A stretch of DNA of 64,000 nucleotides from positions 496,001 to 560,000 of the forward strand of contig NZ_CP017157.1 of NCBI RefSeq assembly GCF_001729485.1. Direction: 5' to 3'. The notes under the pieces were generated by a model. The model was not told the DNA's origin, ran no database searches, and saw only the letters and a program-made list of their open reading frames with translations. Origin of the DNA: Streptomyces lydicus (lineage in GTDB: Bacteria; Actinomycetota; Actinomycetes; Streptomycetales; Streptomycetaceae). Positions within the stretch are counted from its first letter, which is position 1. Each line of letters begins with the position of its first letter. This document shows, one piece after another, positions 9,981-19,275 of this stretch. A program made the translations under genes and the position numbers.

Positions 9981-10312
9981 TGCGTTGCCCGCTGTGGTGC
10001 CCGCCGTACGGCCGGGCCACGCCGTGGCGGGCTGTGAGGCGCCGGGAGGCGGGGGAGGGGGACCGGTGGGGCCGCGGGCGAGGCCGTGGAGAGTCCGAGG
10101 GGCCCGGAATGAGCCTCCCGCGGGGGATACCGCGTGCGATGCGCGGTATTCCTGATCGGCGAACCCACCGCTCCCGAGGCGCGACCCGGTAGGGTAGCCC
10201 AAGCTGCCATCTGTTATCGCGGGGTGAGGCCCCGGGATAGCTCACACAGGCACTCACCGAGATCGACCACCGTCATTTGCCCACACTGGACGTGTGAGGT
10301 GCAGGAGGCTCC
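9981..10312 (+). promoter_or_regulatory. Gene-free region upstream of secY
   Basis: No ORF with family support lies here, so a separate promoter for secY-adk is expected. A TAGGGT near 10191-10196 resembles a -10 element, but no good -35 is seen. A short dyad CACAC-TGGAC-GTGTG lies close to the start codon, followed by the ribosome binding site GGAGG. The promoter assignment is weak. Confidence 0.3.
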
Positions 10313-11626
10313 GTGTTCACCGCGTTCGCCCAGGCGTTCAAGACGCCTGACCTGCGCAAGAAGCTGCTGTTCACGCTGGGCATCGTGCTGCTCTACCGGC
10401 TCGGCACCCACATTCCCATGCCGGGCGTGAACTATTCGAACGTTCAGCTGTGCATGAAGCAGGCCGGTTCCAACACCGGTCTCTTCGGGCTGGTGAACAT
10501 GTTCAGCGGTGGTGCGCTGCTGCAGGTCACCATCTTCGCGATGGGGATCATGCCGTACATCACGGCAAGCATCATTCTGCAGTTGCTGACTGTGGTGATC
10601 CCCCGGCTGGAGGCCCTCAAGAAGGAGGGCCAGTCGGGACAGGCCAAGATCACGCAGTACACCCGGTACCTGACCGTCGCGCTCGCCGTGATGCAGGGCA
10701 CCGGCCTGATCGCGGTGGCCCGCAACGGCGCGCTGTTCCAGGGCTGCCCGGTCGCCAGCGAGATCATCCCCAGCAACTCGATCTTCACCACGATCACCAT
10801 GGTCATCACGATGACCGCCGGCACCTGCCTGATCATGTGGCTCGGTGAGCTGATCACCGACCGCGGCATCGGCAACGGCATGTCGATCCTGATGTTCATC
10901 TCGATCGCCGCCGGCTTCCCGGGCGCCCTGTGGCAGATCAAGCTCACCGGCAAGCTCGCCGACGGCTGGATCGAGTTCTTCGCGGTGATCCTGGTCGGCC
11001 TCGCGATGGTCGCCCTGGTGGTCTTCGTCGAGCAGGCCCAGCGGCGCATCCCGGTGCAGTACGCGAAGCGGATGATCGGGCGCCGGTCCTACGGCGGTAC
11101 GTCCACTTACATCCCGCTCAAGGTGAATCAGGCCGGTGTGATTCCGGTCATCTTCGCGTCATCGCTGCTCTACATTCCAGCTCTCATCGCACAGTTCAGC
11201 GGGTCGAAGGCGGCATGGGCGACGTGGATCGCCACCAACTTCACCAAGGGAAATCACCCCGTTTACATCGTTACGTACTTCCTGCTGATCGTCTTCTTCG
11301 CGTTCTTCTACGTCGCCATCAGCTTCAACCCCGAAGAAGTTGCCGACAACATGAAGAAGTATGGTGGCTTCATCCCGGGTATCCGGGCTGGTCGCCCGAC
11401 GGCCGAGTACCTCAGCTACGTGCTCAACCGGATCACGTGGCCGGGCTCGCTGTACCTGGGGCTGATCGCGCTCGTACCAACAGTGGCGTTGGTGCTGTTC
11501 AACGCGAACCAGAACTTCCCGTTCGGCGGGACGAGCATCCTCATCATCGTGGGTGTGGGCCTGGAGACCGTGAAGCAGATTGAGAGCCAGCTTCAGCAGC
11601 GCAACTACGAAGGGTTCCTCCGCTGA
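10313..11626 (+). CDS. secY: Preprotein translocase subunit SecY
   Basis: SecY is the channel-forming subunit of the SecYEG translocon in the cytoplasmic membrane. The 437 residues start with GTG (MFTAFAQAFKTPDLRKKLLF) and hold about ten hydrophobic segments. The family signatures GIMPYITASIILQLL and ITDRGIGNGMSILMF are present. GGAGG lies 5-9 bases upstream. Its stop overlaps the adk ATG. Confidence 0.98.
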   Translation: MFTAFAQAFKTPDLRKKLLFTLGIVLLYRLGTHIPMPGVNYSNVQLCMKQAGSNTGLFGLVNMFSGGALLQVTIFAMGIMPYITASIILQLLTVVIPRLEALKKEGQSGQAKITQYTRYLTVALAVMQGTGLIAVARNGALFQGCPVASEIIPSNSIFTTITMVITMTAGTCLIMWLGELITDRGIGNGMSILMFISIAAGFPGALWQIKLTGKLADGWIEFFAVILVGLAMVALVVFVEQAQRRIPVQYAKRMIGRRSYGGTSTYIPLKVNQAGVIPVIFASSLLYIPALIAQFSGSKAAWATWIATNFTKGNHPVYIVTYFLLIVFFAFFYVAISFNPEEVADNMKKYGGFIPGIRAGRPTAEYLSYVLNRITWPGSLYLGLIALVPTVALVLFNANQNFPFGGTSILIIVGVGLETVKQIESQLQQRNYEGFLR

Positions 11627-12279
11627 TGCGAATCGTCCTCGTCGGACCCCCGGGGGCCGGCAAGGGTACACAGGCTGCGTACCTTGCCAAGAACCTCGCG
11701 ATCCCGCACATCTCCACGGGGGACCTGTTCCGGGCCAACATCAGCCAGGGGACACCCCTGGGCGTTGAGGCGAAGTCCTACATGGACGCCGGCAACCTGG
11801 TGCCCGACTCGGTCACGATCGGCATGGCCGAGGACCGCATGGAGCAGGCCGACGCCGCCGGGGGATTCCTCCTGGACGGCTTCCCGCGCAACCTCGGTCA
11901 GGCCGAGGCGCTGGACGAGTACCTCAAGGCCAAGAACCTCACGCTGGACGCCGTCCTGGACCTGGAGGTCCCGGAGGACGAGGTCGTCAAGCGGATCGCC
12001 GGCCGGCGGATCTGCCGCAACGACTCCAGCCACGTCTTCCACGCGGAGTACAACAAGCCGAAGGCCGAGGGCGTCTGCGACGTCTGCGGCGGCGACCTGT
12101 ACCAGCGTGACGACGACCGCGAGGAGACCGTCCGCAAGCGGCTGGAGGTCTACCACACGGAGACCGAGCCGATCATCGACTACTACAAGGAGCAGGGGCT
12201 GGTCGTGACCATCCCCGCCCTCGGCAAGGTCGAAGAGGTCACGGAGCGGTCCATGGCGGCGCTCCAGCGCGGTAAGTGA
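11626..12279 (+). CDS. adk: Adenylate kinase
   Basis: Adenylate kinase interconverts ATP + AMP and 2 ADP. The 217-residue long form has the P-loop GPPGAGKGTQ at residues 7-16, the AMP-binding DGFPRNLGQAEAL and a LID domain of about residues 126-160 with C-x2-D and C-x2-C pairs, suggesting a zinc-type lid. It overlaps secY by one base, the standard actinobacterial order. Confidence 0.97.
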   Translation: MRIVLVGPPGAGKGTQAAYLAKNLAIPHISTGDLFRANISQGTPLGVEAKSYMDAGNLVPDSVTIGMAEDRMEQADAAGGFLLDGFPRNLGQAEALDEYLKAKNLTLDAVLDLEVPEDEVVKRIAGRRICRNDSSHVFHAEYNKPKAEGVCDVCGGDLYQRDDDREETVRKRLEVYHTETEPIIDYYKEQGLVVTIPALGKVEEVTERSMAALQRGK

Positions 12280-12291
12280 ACCAGTAGCTCC

Positions 12292-12330
12292 GTACGGCCG
12301 CGGTGTCCCTCACGGGCACCGCGGCCGTAC
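12292..12330 (+). terminator. Perfect 14-bp hairpin after adk
   Basis: GTACGGCCGCGGTG at 12292-12305 pairs without mismatch with CACCGCGGCCGTAC at 12317-12330 across an 11-base loop. No U tract follows, as is usual in Streptomyces terminators. It separates adk from map. Confidence 0.6.
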
Positions 12331-12384
12331 TGTTGGTCAAGCACGGCACACGCAGGACGAGAACGAAGGCGGAAGGCGCCCCGC

Positions 12385-13221
12385 ATGGTGGAGATCAAGA
12401 CCCCCGAGCAGATCGCGAAGATGCGCGAGGCGGGGCTGGTGGTCGCCGCCATCCACGCCGCGACCCGTCAGGTCGCGGTGCCGGGCGCCACGACCAAGGA
12501 CCTGGACGACGCGGCGCGCAAGGTGCTGGCCGAGCACGGTGCGAAGTCGAACTTCCTCGGGTACGGCGGCTTTCCCGCGACGATCTGCACCTCGGTGAAC
12601 GACGTCGTCGTCCACGGCATCCCGGACACCGACACGGTGCTCCAGGACGGGGACATCATCTCCATCGACTGCGGCGCGATCATCGACGGCTGGCACGGCG
12701 ACGCCGCGTACACCGCCTTCGTCGGGTCCGGTCACTCCGCGGAGCTGGTCGAGCTCAGCCGGGTCACCGAGGAGTCGATGTGGGCCGGCATCGCGGCGGT
12801 CGCCAAGGGCAACCGCCTGGTGGACATCTCCAGGGCGATCGAGGGCTACATCCGCCGCCAGCCCCGCCCGGCGAGCGGCAAGTACGGCATCGTCGAGGAC
12901 TACGGCGGCCACGGCATCGGCTCGCAGATGCACATGGACCCCCACCTGCTGAACTACGTCGACCGCAAGCGCGGCCGCGGCCCGAAGCTGGTGCCCGGTT
13001 TCTGCATCGCGATCGAGCCGATGGTCAACCTCGGTACGGCCAAGACCCACGTCCTCGAGGACGACTGGACGGTCAAGTCGAACGACGGCAGCTGGTCCTC
13101 GCACTGGGAGCACTCGGTCGCGCTGACCGAGGACGGTCCGCTGGTGCTGACCGCGCCGGACGGCGGCAAGGCCAAGCTGGCCGAGCTGGGCATCACCGCC
13201 GCGCCCGACCCGCTGGCGTAG
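12385..13221 (+). CDS. map: Type I methionine aminopeptidase
   Basis: This enzyme removes the initiator Met from nascent proteins using two metal ions. The 278 residues start MVEIKTPEQIAKMREAGLVV and carry the expected metal ligands: Asp in IDCGAIIDGWHGDAAYT, His in YGGHGIGSQMH, and Glu in AIEPMV and HWEHSVAL. There is no N-terminal zinc-finger extension. It lies between adk and infA, as in many bacteria. Confidence 0.96.
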   Translation: MVEIKTPEQIAKMREAGLVVAAIHAATRQVAVPGATTKDLDDAARKVLAEHGAKSNFLGYGGFPATICTSVNDVVVHGIPDTDTVLQDGDIISIDCGAIIDGWHGDAAYTAFVGSGHSAELVELSRVTEESMWAGIAAVAKGNRLVDISRAIEGYIRRQPRPASGKYGIVEDYGGHGIGSQMHMDPHLLNYVDRKRGRGPKLVPGFCIAIEPMVNLGTAKTHVLEDDWTVKSNDGSWSSHWEHSVALTEDGPLVLTAPDGGKAKLAELGITAAPDPLA

Positions 13222-13433
13222 GGGGCTCGGGGGCCGGGGAGCGGTCCCTGGTCCGTCGTGTGCCGCGGCCCTGTGGCGTAAGGATCTCCGCGGGTGGGCA
13301 ATAATCCTGGATTCGTCTTTTCCTGGGCACTGACGTAGACTGACGCGTCGGCTCTCGTGCATCCGTATGTCTGTAGGTAGGCAGCCCGATGCGTACGAGA
13401 GTTGATCAAGGTAGCCGATTCGAAGGGCGAAGC
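13222..13433 (+). promoter_or_regulatory. map-infA gap with probable infA promoter
   Basis: These 212 bases contain no supported gene. TAGACT with an imperfect TTCGTC 18 bases upstream is the nearest promoter-like pair. The GTG start of infA is preceded by GAAGGG. A promoter for infA and the alpha cluster is likely here on organisation grounds, but the elements are weak. Confidence 0.3.
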
Positions 13434-13655
13434 GTGGCCAAGAAGCAAGGTGCCATCGAAATCGAGGGCACCGTGATCGAGTCCCTGCCGAACGCCATGT
13501 TCAAGGTGGAGCTCCAGAACGGTCACAAGGTCCTCGCGCACATCAGCGGCAAGATGCGGATGCACTACATCCGTATCCTCCCGGATGACCGGGTCGTCGT
13601 GGAGCTTTCTCCGTACGACCTGACGCGTGGCCGGATCGTCTACCGCTACAAGTAG
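13434..13655 (+). CDS. infA: Translation initiation factor IF-1
   Basis: IF-1 binds the ribosomal A site during initiation and is a single S1/OB domain. The GTG at 13434 gives the canonical 73-residue protein starting [20 protein letters not shown] and ending GRIVYRYK. An upstream ATG at 13389 would add 15 residues not found in the family. Confidence 0.97.
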   Translation: MAKKQGAIEIEGTVIESLPNAMFKVELQNGHKVLAHISGKMRMHYIRILPDDRVVVELSPYDLTRGRIVYRYK

Positions 13656-13715
13656 ATCTTGTCGCCGCCCCGCTCCCGTGGGGTGACGGCACTGACCCGG
13701 AGAACCTCACATCCC

Positions 13716-13829
13716 ATGAAGGTCAAGCCGAGCGTCAAGAAGATCTGCGACAAGTGCAAGGTGATCCGCCGCCACGGCCGGGTCATGGTCATCTGCGACA
13801 ACCTGCGCCACAAGCAGCGCCAGGGCTGA
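13716..13829 (+). CDS. rpmJ: 50S ribosomal protein L36
   Basis: The 37-residue product begins [20 protein letters not shown] and ends NLRHKQRQG. Its C-x2-C, Cys and His pattern is the zinc-binding form of L36. It lies between infA and rpsM in the usual order. Confidence 0.96.
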   Translation: MKVKPSVKKICDKCKVIRRHGRVMVICDNLRHKQRQG

Positions 13830-14026
13830 CGCACGCCGACCACCTGCATTTCGCAGTTCGCGCGACGCAAGCACACACGTACATACGCAGACACCCGACC
13901 CCCCGCATCTCTCGCGTGGGGACGACACCCCCGGCTCGGAGGCCGGGGACCCGGCTCGTAATTCTGCAGAGTCTTACGGGAACGGTGCTGCGGAAGACCT
14001 CCGAATAGCCATCAGGAGCCACATCA

Positions 14027-14407
14027 ATGGCACGCCTCGCAGGCGTTGATCTCCCGCGCGAAAAGCGTGTGGAGGTCGCCCTCACCTACGTCTTCGGTAT
14101 CGGGCGGACGCTCTCGCAGCAGACCCTCGCCGCCACCGGCGTGAACCCGAACACCCGGGTCCGCGACCTGGCCGAGGAAGACCTGGTCAAGATCCGCGAG
14201 TACGTCGACAACAACCTCAAGACCGAGGGTGACCTCCGTCGCGAGATCCAGGCCGACATCCGCCGCAAGGTCGAGATCGGCTGCTACCAGGGTCTGCGTC
14301 ACCGCCGCGGTCTGCCGGTGCACGGTCAGCGCACCAGCACGAACGCCCGTACCCGCAAGGGTCCGCGTCGCGCGATCGCCGGCAAGAAGAAGCCGGGCAA
14401 GAAGTAG
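14027..14407 (+). CDS. rpsM: 30S ribosomal protein S13
   Basis: S13 in the 30S head contacts the P-site tRNA and the 50S subunit. The 126 residues start [20 protein letters not shown] and have the C-terminal basic tail [21 protein letters not shown] 197-base gap without a supported gene separates it from rpmJ; that gap contains a small CCCCGGC/GCCGGGG hairpin. Confidence 0.98.
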   Translation: MARLAGVDLPREKRVEVALTYVFGIGRTLSQQTLAATGVNPNTRVRDLAEEDLVKIREYVDNNLKTEGDLRREIQADIRRKVEIGCYQGLRHRRGLPVHGQRTSTNARTRKGPRRAIAGKKKPGKK

Positions 14408-14471
14408 TCCTCAGCAGGACGCTTACCAGCGGTCTTCGCTGTAGGACCGACCACCTCCACGGGAGAAATTC

Positions 14472-14876
14472 ATGCCTCCGAAGGGCCGTACGGCCGGCGC
14501 CAAGAAGGTGCGCCGCAAGGAGAAGAAGAACGTCGCCCACGGGCACGCTCACATCAAGAGCACGTTCAACAACACGATCGTCTCGATCACCGACCCGACC
14601 GGGAACGTGATTTCTTGGGCCTCTGCCGGCCACGTCGGCTTCAAGGGCTCGCGCAAGTCCACCCCCTTCGCCGCGCAGATGGCCGCCGAGTCGGCCGCCC
14701 GCCGCGCGCAGGAGCACGGCATGCGCAAGGTTGACGTCTTCGTCAAGGGTCCCGGCTCCGGCCGTGAGACCGCGATCCGCTCGCTCCAGGCCACCGGCCT
14801 GGAGGTCGGCTCGATCCAGGACGTCACCCCCACCCCGCACAACGGATGCCGCCCGCCCAAGCGTCGCCGCGTCTGA
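14472..14876 (+). CDS. rpsK: 30S ribosomal protein S11
   Basis: S11 lies on the 30S platform near the mRNA exit. The 134 residues contain [20 protein letters not shown] and the near-invariant end [16 protein letters not shown]. It is 64 bases downstream of rpsM, with a good ribosome binding site (GGGAG). Confidence 0.98.
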   Translation: MPPKGRTAGAKKVRRKEKKNVAHGHAHIKSTFNNTIVSITDPTGNVISWASAGHVGFKGSRKSTPFAAQMAAESAARRAQEHGMRKVDVFVKGPGSGRETAIRSLQATGLEVGSIQDVTPTPHNGCRPPKRRRV

Positions 14877-14903
14877 CCATCTGAAGTAGGAGACAACTAG
14901 ACA

Positions 14904-15530
14904 ATGGCGCGTTACACCGGGGCCGACTGCAAGCGTTGCCGTCGGGAGAAGCAGAAGCTCTTCCTCAAGGGGAGCAAGTGCGAGAGCGCGAAGTGCCCGA
15001 TCGAGATCCGTCCTTACCCCCCGGGTGAGCACGGTCGCGGGCGCACCAAGGACAGCGAGTACCTGCTCCAGCTTCGTGAGAAGCAGAAGTGCAGCCGCAT
15101 CTACGGTGTCCTTGAGAAGCAGTTCGTGAACTACTACAAGGAAGCGAACCAGAAGACCGGCAAGACCGGTGAGAACCTTCTGCGCATCCTTGAGACCCGC
15201 CTCGACAACGTGGTCTACCGGGCCGGCTTCGCCAAGTCCCGCGACCACGCCCGTCAGCTGGTGCGTCACGGACACATCACCGTCAACGGCCGCAAGACCG
15301 ACATCCCGTCGGCTCGTGTGGCAGTGAACGACATCGTCGAGGTCCGCGAGGGCTCTCGGAACCTGACCCCCTTCGAGGTGGCCAAGGCCGAGGCCGGCGA
15401 GAAGACCGTTCCGGCCTGGCTGGAAGCGATCCCCTCGCAGCTCCGCATCCTCGTCCACAGCATGCCCGAGCGCCAGGTGATCGACACCCAGGTGCAGGAG
15501 CAGCTGATCGTCGAGCTCTACTCGAAGTAA
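14904..15530 (+). CDS. rpsD: 30S ribosomal protein S4, four-cysteine zinc-binding form
   Basis: S4 nucleates 30S assembly. The 208 residues start MARYTGADCKRCRREKQKLF. Cysteines 9, 12, 26 and 31 form the zinc-binding N-terminal site of C+ type S4, followed by the S4 RNA-binding domain (TRLDNVVYRAGFAKSRDHAR). From memory, the alpha cluster of S. coelicolor runs rpsM-rpsK-rpoA-rplQ, with a zinc-free S4 gene elsewhere, so this position and type are notable. Confidence 0.97.
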   Translation: MARYTGADCKRCRREKQKLFLKGSKCESAKCPIEIRPYPPGEHGRGRTKDSEYLLQLREKQKCSRIYGVLEKQFVNYYKEANQKTGKTGENLLRILETRLDNVVYRAGFAKSRDHARQLVRHGHITVNGRKTDIPSARVAVNDIVEVREGSRNLTPFEVAKAEAGEKTVPAWLEAIPSQLRILVHSMPERQVIDTQVQEQLIVELYSK

Positions 15531-15569
15531 GGCTCGCCGGCTCTGCCACAGGCACGAGCCGCCGGGTGG

Positions 15570-15602
15570 GGGCGGTACGGGACCTTTGGTCCCGTACCGC
15601 CC
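15570..15602 (+). terminator. Perfect 15-bp hairpin between rpsD and rpoA
   Basis: The arm at 15570-15584 (GGGCGGTACGGGACC) pairs perfectly with 15588-15602 (GGTCCCGTACCGCCC) across TTT. It lies 40 bases after the rpsD stop. It could act as an attenuator or terminator that sets the rpoA level relative to the upstream ribosomal genes. Confidence 0.65.
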
Positions 15603-15663
15603 GTACCCTTGTCAGTACAGCGGGCGTCAAATAGCGGGCGTCCACGACTGAAGGACCGAAAAC

Positions 15664-16686
15664 ATGCTGATTGCTCAGCGTCCCTCGTTGACCGAAGAGG
15701 TCGTCGACGAATACCGCTCCCGGTTCGTGATCGAGCCGCTGGAGCCGGGCTTCGGCTACACCCTCGGAAACTCCCTGCGTCGCACGCTCCTCTCCTCGAT
15801 CCCCGGCGCTGCTGTCACCAGCATCCGGATCGACGGTGTCCTGCACGAGTTCACCACCGTGCCGGGCGTCAAGGAGGACGTCACCGACCTCATCCTCAAC
15901 ATCAAGCAGCTGGTCGTCTCCTCGGAGCACGACGAGCCGGTCGTGATGTACCTGCGCAAGCAGGGCCCGGGTCTGGTCACCGCCGCGGACATCGCGCCGC
16001 CGGCCGGTGTCGAGGTCCACAACCCCGACCTGGTCCTCGCCACGCTCAACGGCAAGGGCAAGCTGGAGATGGAGCTGACCGTCGAGCGCGGTCGCGGCTA
16101 CGTCTCCGCCGTGCAGAACAAGCAGGTGGGCCAGGAGATCGGCCGTATCCCGGTCGACTCCATCTACTCGCCGGTGCTCAAGGTCACGTACAAGGTCGAG
16201 GCGACCCGTGTCGAGCAGCGCACCGACTTCGACAAGCTGATCGTCGACGTCGAGACCAAGCAGGCCATGCGTCCGCGCGACGCCATGGCGTCGGCCGGCA
16301 AGACCCTGGTCGAGCTGTTCGGTCTGGCCCGCGAGCTCAACATCGACGCCGAGGGCATCGACATGGGCCCGTCCCCGACGGACGCCGCCCTGGCCGCCGA
16401 CCTCGCGCTGCCGATCGAGGAGCTCGAGCTCACCGTTCGCTCGTACAACTGCCTCAAGCGTGAGGGCATCCACTCCGTGGGTGAGCTCGTGGCGCGCTCC
16501 GAGGCCGACCTGCTCGACATCCGCAACTTCGGTGCGAAGTCGATCGACGAGGTCAAGGCGAAGCTGGCCGGCATGGGCCTGGCCCTCAAGGACAGCCCGC
16601 CCGGATTCGACCCGACCGCCGCCGCGGACGCCTTCGGCGCCGACGACGACGCGGACGCCGGTTTCGTGGAGACCGAGCAGTACTGA
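15664..16686 (+). CDS. rpoA: DNA-directed RNA polymerase alpha subunit
   Basis: The alpha dimer scaffolds RNA polymerase assembly. The N-terminal domain (about 1-230, including [19 protein letters not shown]) and the C-terminal UP-element/activator contact domain (about 255-315, with [20 protein letters not shown]) are both complete. The 340 residues are normal, with an acidic tail. It lies between rpsD and rplQ. Confidence 0.98.
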   Translation: MLIAQRPSLTEEVVDEYRSRFVIEPLEPGFGYTLGNSLRRTLLSSIPGAAVTSIRIDGVLHEFTTVPGVKEDVTDLILNIKQLVVSSEHDEPVVMYLRKQGPGLVTAADIAPPAGVEVHNPDLVLATLNGKGKLEMELTVERGRGYVSAVQNKQVGQEIGRIPVDSIYSPVLKVTYKVEATRVEQRTDFDKLIVDVETKQAMRPRDAMASAGKTLVELFGLARELNIDAEGIDMGPSPTDAALAADLALPIEELELTVRSYNCLKREGIHSVGELVARSEADLLDIRNFGAKSIDEVKAKLAGMGLALKDSPPGFDPTAAADAFGADDDADAGFVETEQY

Positions 16687-16694
16687 GTTTGTCC

Positions 16695-16729
16695 GGCTGG
16701 GGTCCGGGGCGCCGCCCCGGGCCTCAGCC
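16695..16729 (+). other. Hairpin in the rpoA-rplQ gap
   Basis: The arm 16695-16710 (GGCTGGGGTCCGGGGC) is largely complementary to 16714-16729 around a GCC loop. It lies just after the rpoA stop and 86 bases before rplQ. It may attenuate or process the transcript. Confidence 0.4.
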
Positions 16730-16814
16730 GTGTGAGTCTTCCGCGGGGCGGCCGCCTCGTGGGAACTGACACCGGTACCTGATACGGCCGGTGCAGCAAT
16801 GAAGGAGATACACC

Positions 16815-17300
16815 ATGCCGAAGCCCGCCAAGGGTGCCCGTCTGGGCGGCAGCGCCGCGCACGAGCGTCTGATGCTGCGCAACCTGGCCACGTCGCTCTT
16901 CGAGCACGGCCGCATCACGACGACCGAGGCCAAGGCCCGTCGTCTGCGTCCGTACGCGGAGCGTCTGGTGACCAAGGCGAAGAAGGGCGACCTTCACAAC
17001 CGCCGTCAGGTCATGCAGCTGATCTCGGACAAGAGCGTCGTGCACACGCTCTTCACCGAGATCGCCCCGCGGTTCGAGAACCGCCCGGGTGGCTACACCC
17101 GGATCACCAAGATCGGTAACCGCCGTGGCGACAACGCTCCCATGGCCGTCATCGAGCTGGTGGAGGCGCTGACCGTGGCCCAGCAGGCCACCGGTGAGGC
17201 CGAGGCGGCCACCAAGCGTGCCGCCAAGGACGCCGAGGCTGCCACCGAGGCCAAGGCCGAGTCGACCGAGGCTCCGGCCGAGGAGTCCAAGGACGCCTGA
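16815..17300 (+). CDS. rplQ: 50S ribosomal protein L17
   Basis: L17 lies near the tunnel exit. The first 120 residues ([20 protein letters not shown]) are the family core, and the remaining 40 form an Ala/Glu/Lys-rich tail typical of actinobacteria. It is the last gene of the alpha cluster, with GAAGGAGA upstream and a terminator hairpin downstream. Confidence 0.98.
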   Translation: MPKPAKGARLGGSAAHERLMLRNLATSLFEHGRITTTEAKARRLRPYAERLVTKAKKGDLHNRRQVMQLISDKSVVHTLFTEIAPRFENRPGGYTRITKIGNRRGDNAPMAVIELVEALTVAQQATGEAEAATKRAAKDAEAATEAKAESTEAPAEESKDA

Positions 17301-17362
17301 GTCCTTGGCGCCGCGTGAGCGGAGCTGACTCGGACGCCGAGGCGTTTGCCTGGCTGTGAGGA

Positions 17363-17393
17363 GCGGGTCCGTCCCTTGGGGACGGGCCCGCTT
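17363..17393 (+). terminator. Terminator after rplQ
   Basis: AGCGGGTCCGTCCC at 17363-17376 pairs with GGACGGGCCCGCT at 17381-17393 around TTGG (one G:T-type mismatch), followed by TCTTG. It is well placed to end the alpha cluster before truA. Confidence 0.7.
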
Positions 17394-17425
17394 CTTGTCG
17401 TCCGGGCCCTGAGAGGATTGATGGC

Positions 17426-18289
17426 GTGAGCGACGAGGTGGAGCCCGGGTACGTCCGGGTGCGGCTGGACCTTGCCTATGACGGCAAGGACTTTTCGGGC
17501 TGGGCCAAGCAGGCCGGCGGGCAGCGGACGGTGCAGGCGGAGATCGAGGACGCGCTGCGTACGGTCACGCGGTCGCCGGAGCCGTACGAGCTGACGGTGG
17601 CCGGGCGGACGGACGCGGGGGTGCACGCGCGGCGGCAGGTGGCGCATGTGGACCTGCCGGAGGAGATCTGGGCCGAGCACCGGGAGAAGCTGCGCAAGCG
17701 GCTCGCCGGGCGGCTGCCGAAGGACGTGCGGGTGTGGTCGGTGGCCGAGGCGCCCGAGGGGTTCAACGCGCGCTTCTCGGCGATCTGGCGGCGGTACGCG
17801 TACCGCGTGACCGATCACCCCGCGGGCGTGGACCCGCTGCTGCGCGGCCATGTGCTGTGGCACGACTGGCCGCTGGACGTGGCGGCCATGAACGAGGCCG
17901 CCCGGCCGCTGCTCGGGGAGCACGACTTCGCCGCGTACTGCAAGAAGCGGGAGGGCGCGACGACCATCCGCACGCTCCAGGAGCTGAGCCTGGTGCGGGA
18001 CGCGGAGGGGATCATCACGGCGACGGTGCGGGCGGACGCCTTCTGCCACAACATGGTGCGCTCGCTGATCGGCGCGCTGCTGTTCGTCGGCGACGGGCAC
18101 CGGCCGCCGGAGTGGCCGGGCAAGGTGCTGGCGGCCGGGGTGCGGGACTCCGCGGTGCACGTCGTACGGCCGCACGGGCTGACGCTGGAGGAAGTCGGCT
18201 ACCCGGCCGACGAGGGCCTGCGGGCGCGCAACAAGGAGGCGCGCAACAAGCGGACGCTGGGGGCGGCCTCCGGGGCCGGCTGCTGCTGA
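17426..18289 (+). CDS. truA: tRNA pseudouridine(38-40) synthase TruA
   Basis: TruA isomerises uridines 38-40 in the tRNA anticodon arm. The 287 residues contain the catalytic-Asp motif [16 protein letters not shown], plus RYAYRV and the C-terminal [15 protein letters not shown] signature. The GTG start at 17426 fits the family N terminus [18 protein letters not shown]. It is read from its own position after the alpha-cluster terminator. Confidence 0.96.
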   Translation: MSDEVEPGYVRVRLDLAYDGKDFSGWAKQAGGQRTVQAEIEDALRTVTRSPEPYELTVAGRTDAGVHARRQVAHVDLPEEIWAEHREKLRKRLAGRLPKDVRVWSVAEAPEGFNARFSAIWRRYAYRVTDHPAGVDPLLRGHVLWHDWPLDVAAMNEAARPLLGEHDFAAYCKKREGATTIRTLQELSLVRDAEGIITATVRADAFCHNMVRSLIGALLFVGDGHRPPEWPGKVLAAGVRDSAVHVVRPHGLTLEEVGYPADEGLRARNKEARNKRTLGAASGAGCC

Positions 18290-18315
18290 GGCGGGACCCG
18301 GGCCGGAGGAGCGGT

Positions 18316-18343
18316 GGTGGCGCCGCCGCGGGGCGGCGCCACC
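18316..18343. terminator. Bidirectional terminator between truA and the convergent gene
   Basis: GGTGGCGCCGCC at 18316-18327 pairs perfectly with GGCGGCGCCACC at 18332-18343 around GCGG. It sits between two convergent coding regions and can serve both. Confidence 0.6.
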
Positions 18344-18350
18344 GGACGCG

Positions 18351-19220
18351 TCAGGACGACTGGCCGGCCTTCTTGCGGGCCTCTTCGAGCTGCTTCTCGG
18401 CGGCCTTCGCGGCCTGGTCCTTGCCGCGCTGGTTGATCTGGCTGAAGGCGTAGGCGCCGCCGTCCCGTGCGATCTGCCGGGCCTTGGTCTCCGACGCCAC
18501 GACGTCCTTGCCGTTGAGGTAGCCGGCGATCGTGAAGTAGGCGTAGCGGCCGGTGGCGTTGGTGGCCATCCGGCACTTGTGGCCCTGGCAGAAGTCCGAG
18601 GGGACACCGCCGCCGGGCAGCGGCATCAGGTTGGTCCGCGCCTCGTTCATGACCTTGGTGGCCTGGGCCGGGGAGTTGAAGACCGCGACGCCGATGGTGA
18701 CCGCGACGCCGCCCTTGGAGTACGTGGCGCGCAGCAGCTGCTTGCAGCCGTTGTGGGCGAGCGAGGAGACCAGGGCGCCCTGGGCGCCGGCGGTGCAGTC
18801 CTTGGTGGTGGCGGTGTTGGTGCGGGGGTAGCCGTGCTCGCCGACGATCATGCTCTTCTGCGGGAAGAGGGTGGCGGGGGTGAGCGGCGCGGTGTCCTTC
18901 TTGGGGTCGGTGATGTAGTCCTGCGGGTTGGGCGGGGGCGGCACCGAGACATCGGGGAAGGACGGCTTGTCGTCCGGTGCGGCCTGGCCGGACGAGGTGG
19001 GGGCGGCGGTCGGGCCGCCGCCGGGGGAGTTGCCGCCGGCCATGACGGCGGCCGCGACGATGCCGGCCACCGCGAGGGCGGCCAGCGCACCGCCGCCGAT
19101 CCATATCCAGCGTTTGCGCCGGGCCCGCGCCTCGCTCTCGTCGGCGAGCGCGTCCCAGTCCGGAGTGGACGACATTGATCCCCCGGGGCCGTCGAAGGGC
19201 CCGCCTTGCCCGTAACTCAT
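18351..19220 (-). CDS. Single-pass membrane protein with secreted domain, function unknown
   Basis: The product is about 289 residues. An N-terminal cytoplasmic part with SMSSTPDWDALADESEARAR is followed by a basic stop (RRKRW) and a transmembrane helix around residues 38-60. A Pro/Gly-rich linker and an extracellular domain with four cysteines (DCTAGAQG, NGCKQL, DFCQGHKCR) come next, and the C terminus is a Lys/Glu/Ala helix. The ATG at 19220 (MSYGQGG) is chosen over 19229. It diverges from the ABC-F gene. I do not recognise a named family. Confidence 0.8.
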   Translation of the reverse strand: MSYGQGGPFDGPGGSMSSTPDWDALADESEARARRKRWIWIGGGALAALAVAGIVAAAVMAGGNSPGGGPTAAPTSSGQAAPDDKPSFPDVSVPPPPNPQDYITDPKKDTAPLTPATLFPQKSMIVGEHGYPRTNTATTKDCTAGAQGALVSSLAHNGCKQLLRATYSKGGVAVTIGVAVFNSPAQATKVMNEARTNLMPLPGGGVPSDFCQGHKCRMATNATGRYAYFTIAGYLNGKDVVASETKARQIARDGGAYAFSQINQRGKDQAAKAAEKQLEEARKKAGQSS

Positions 19221-19275
19221 GGCGCGCATCCTAATGCGGTTGGTGGAACGCTTGGCGGCCGGTCACAATCCGCCC

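Noticed and set aside
12303..13304. Open frame overlapping map on the same strand
   Set aside because: It is a shifted reading of map, rich in Arg and Gly, and map has all its metal ligands in its own frame.
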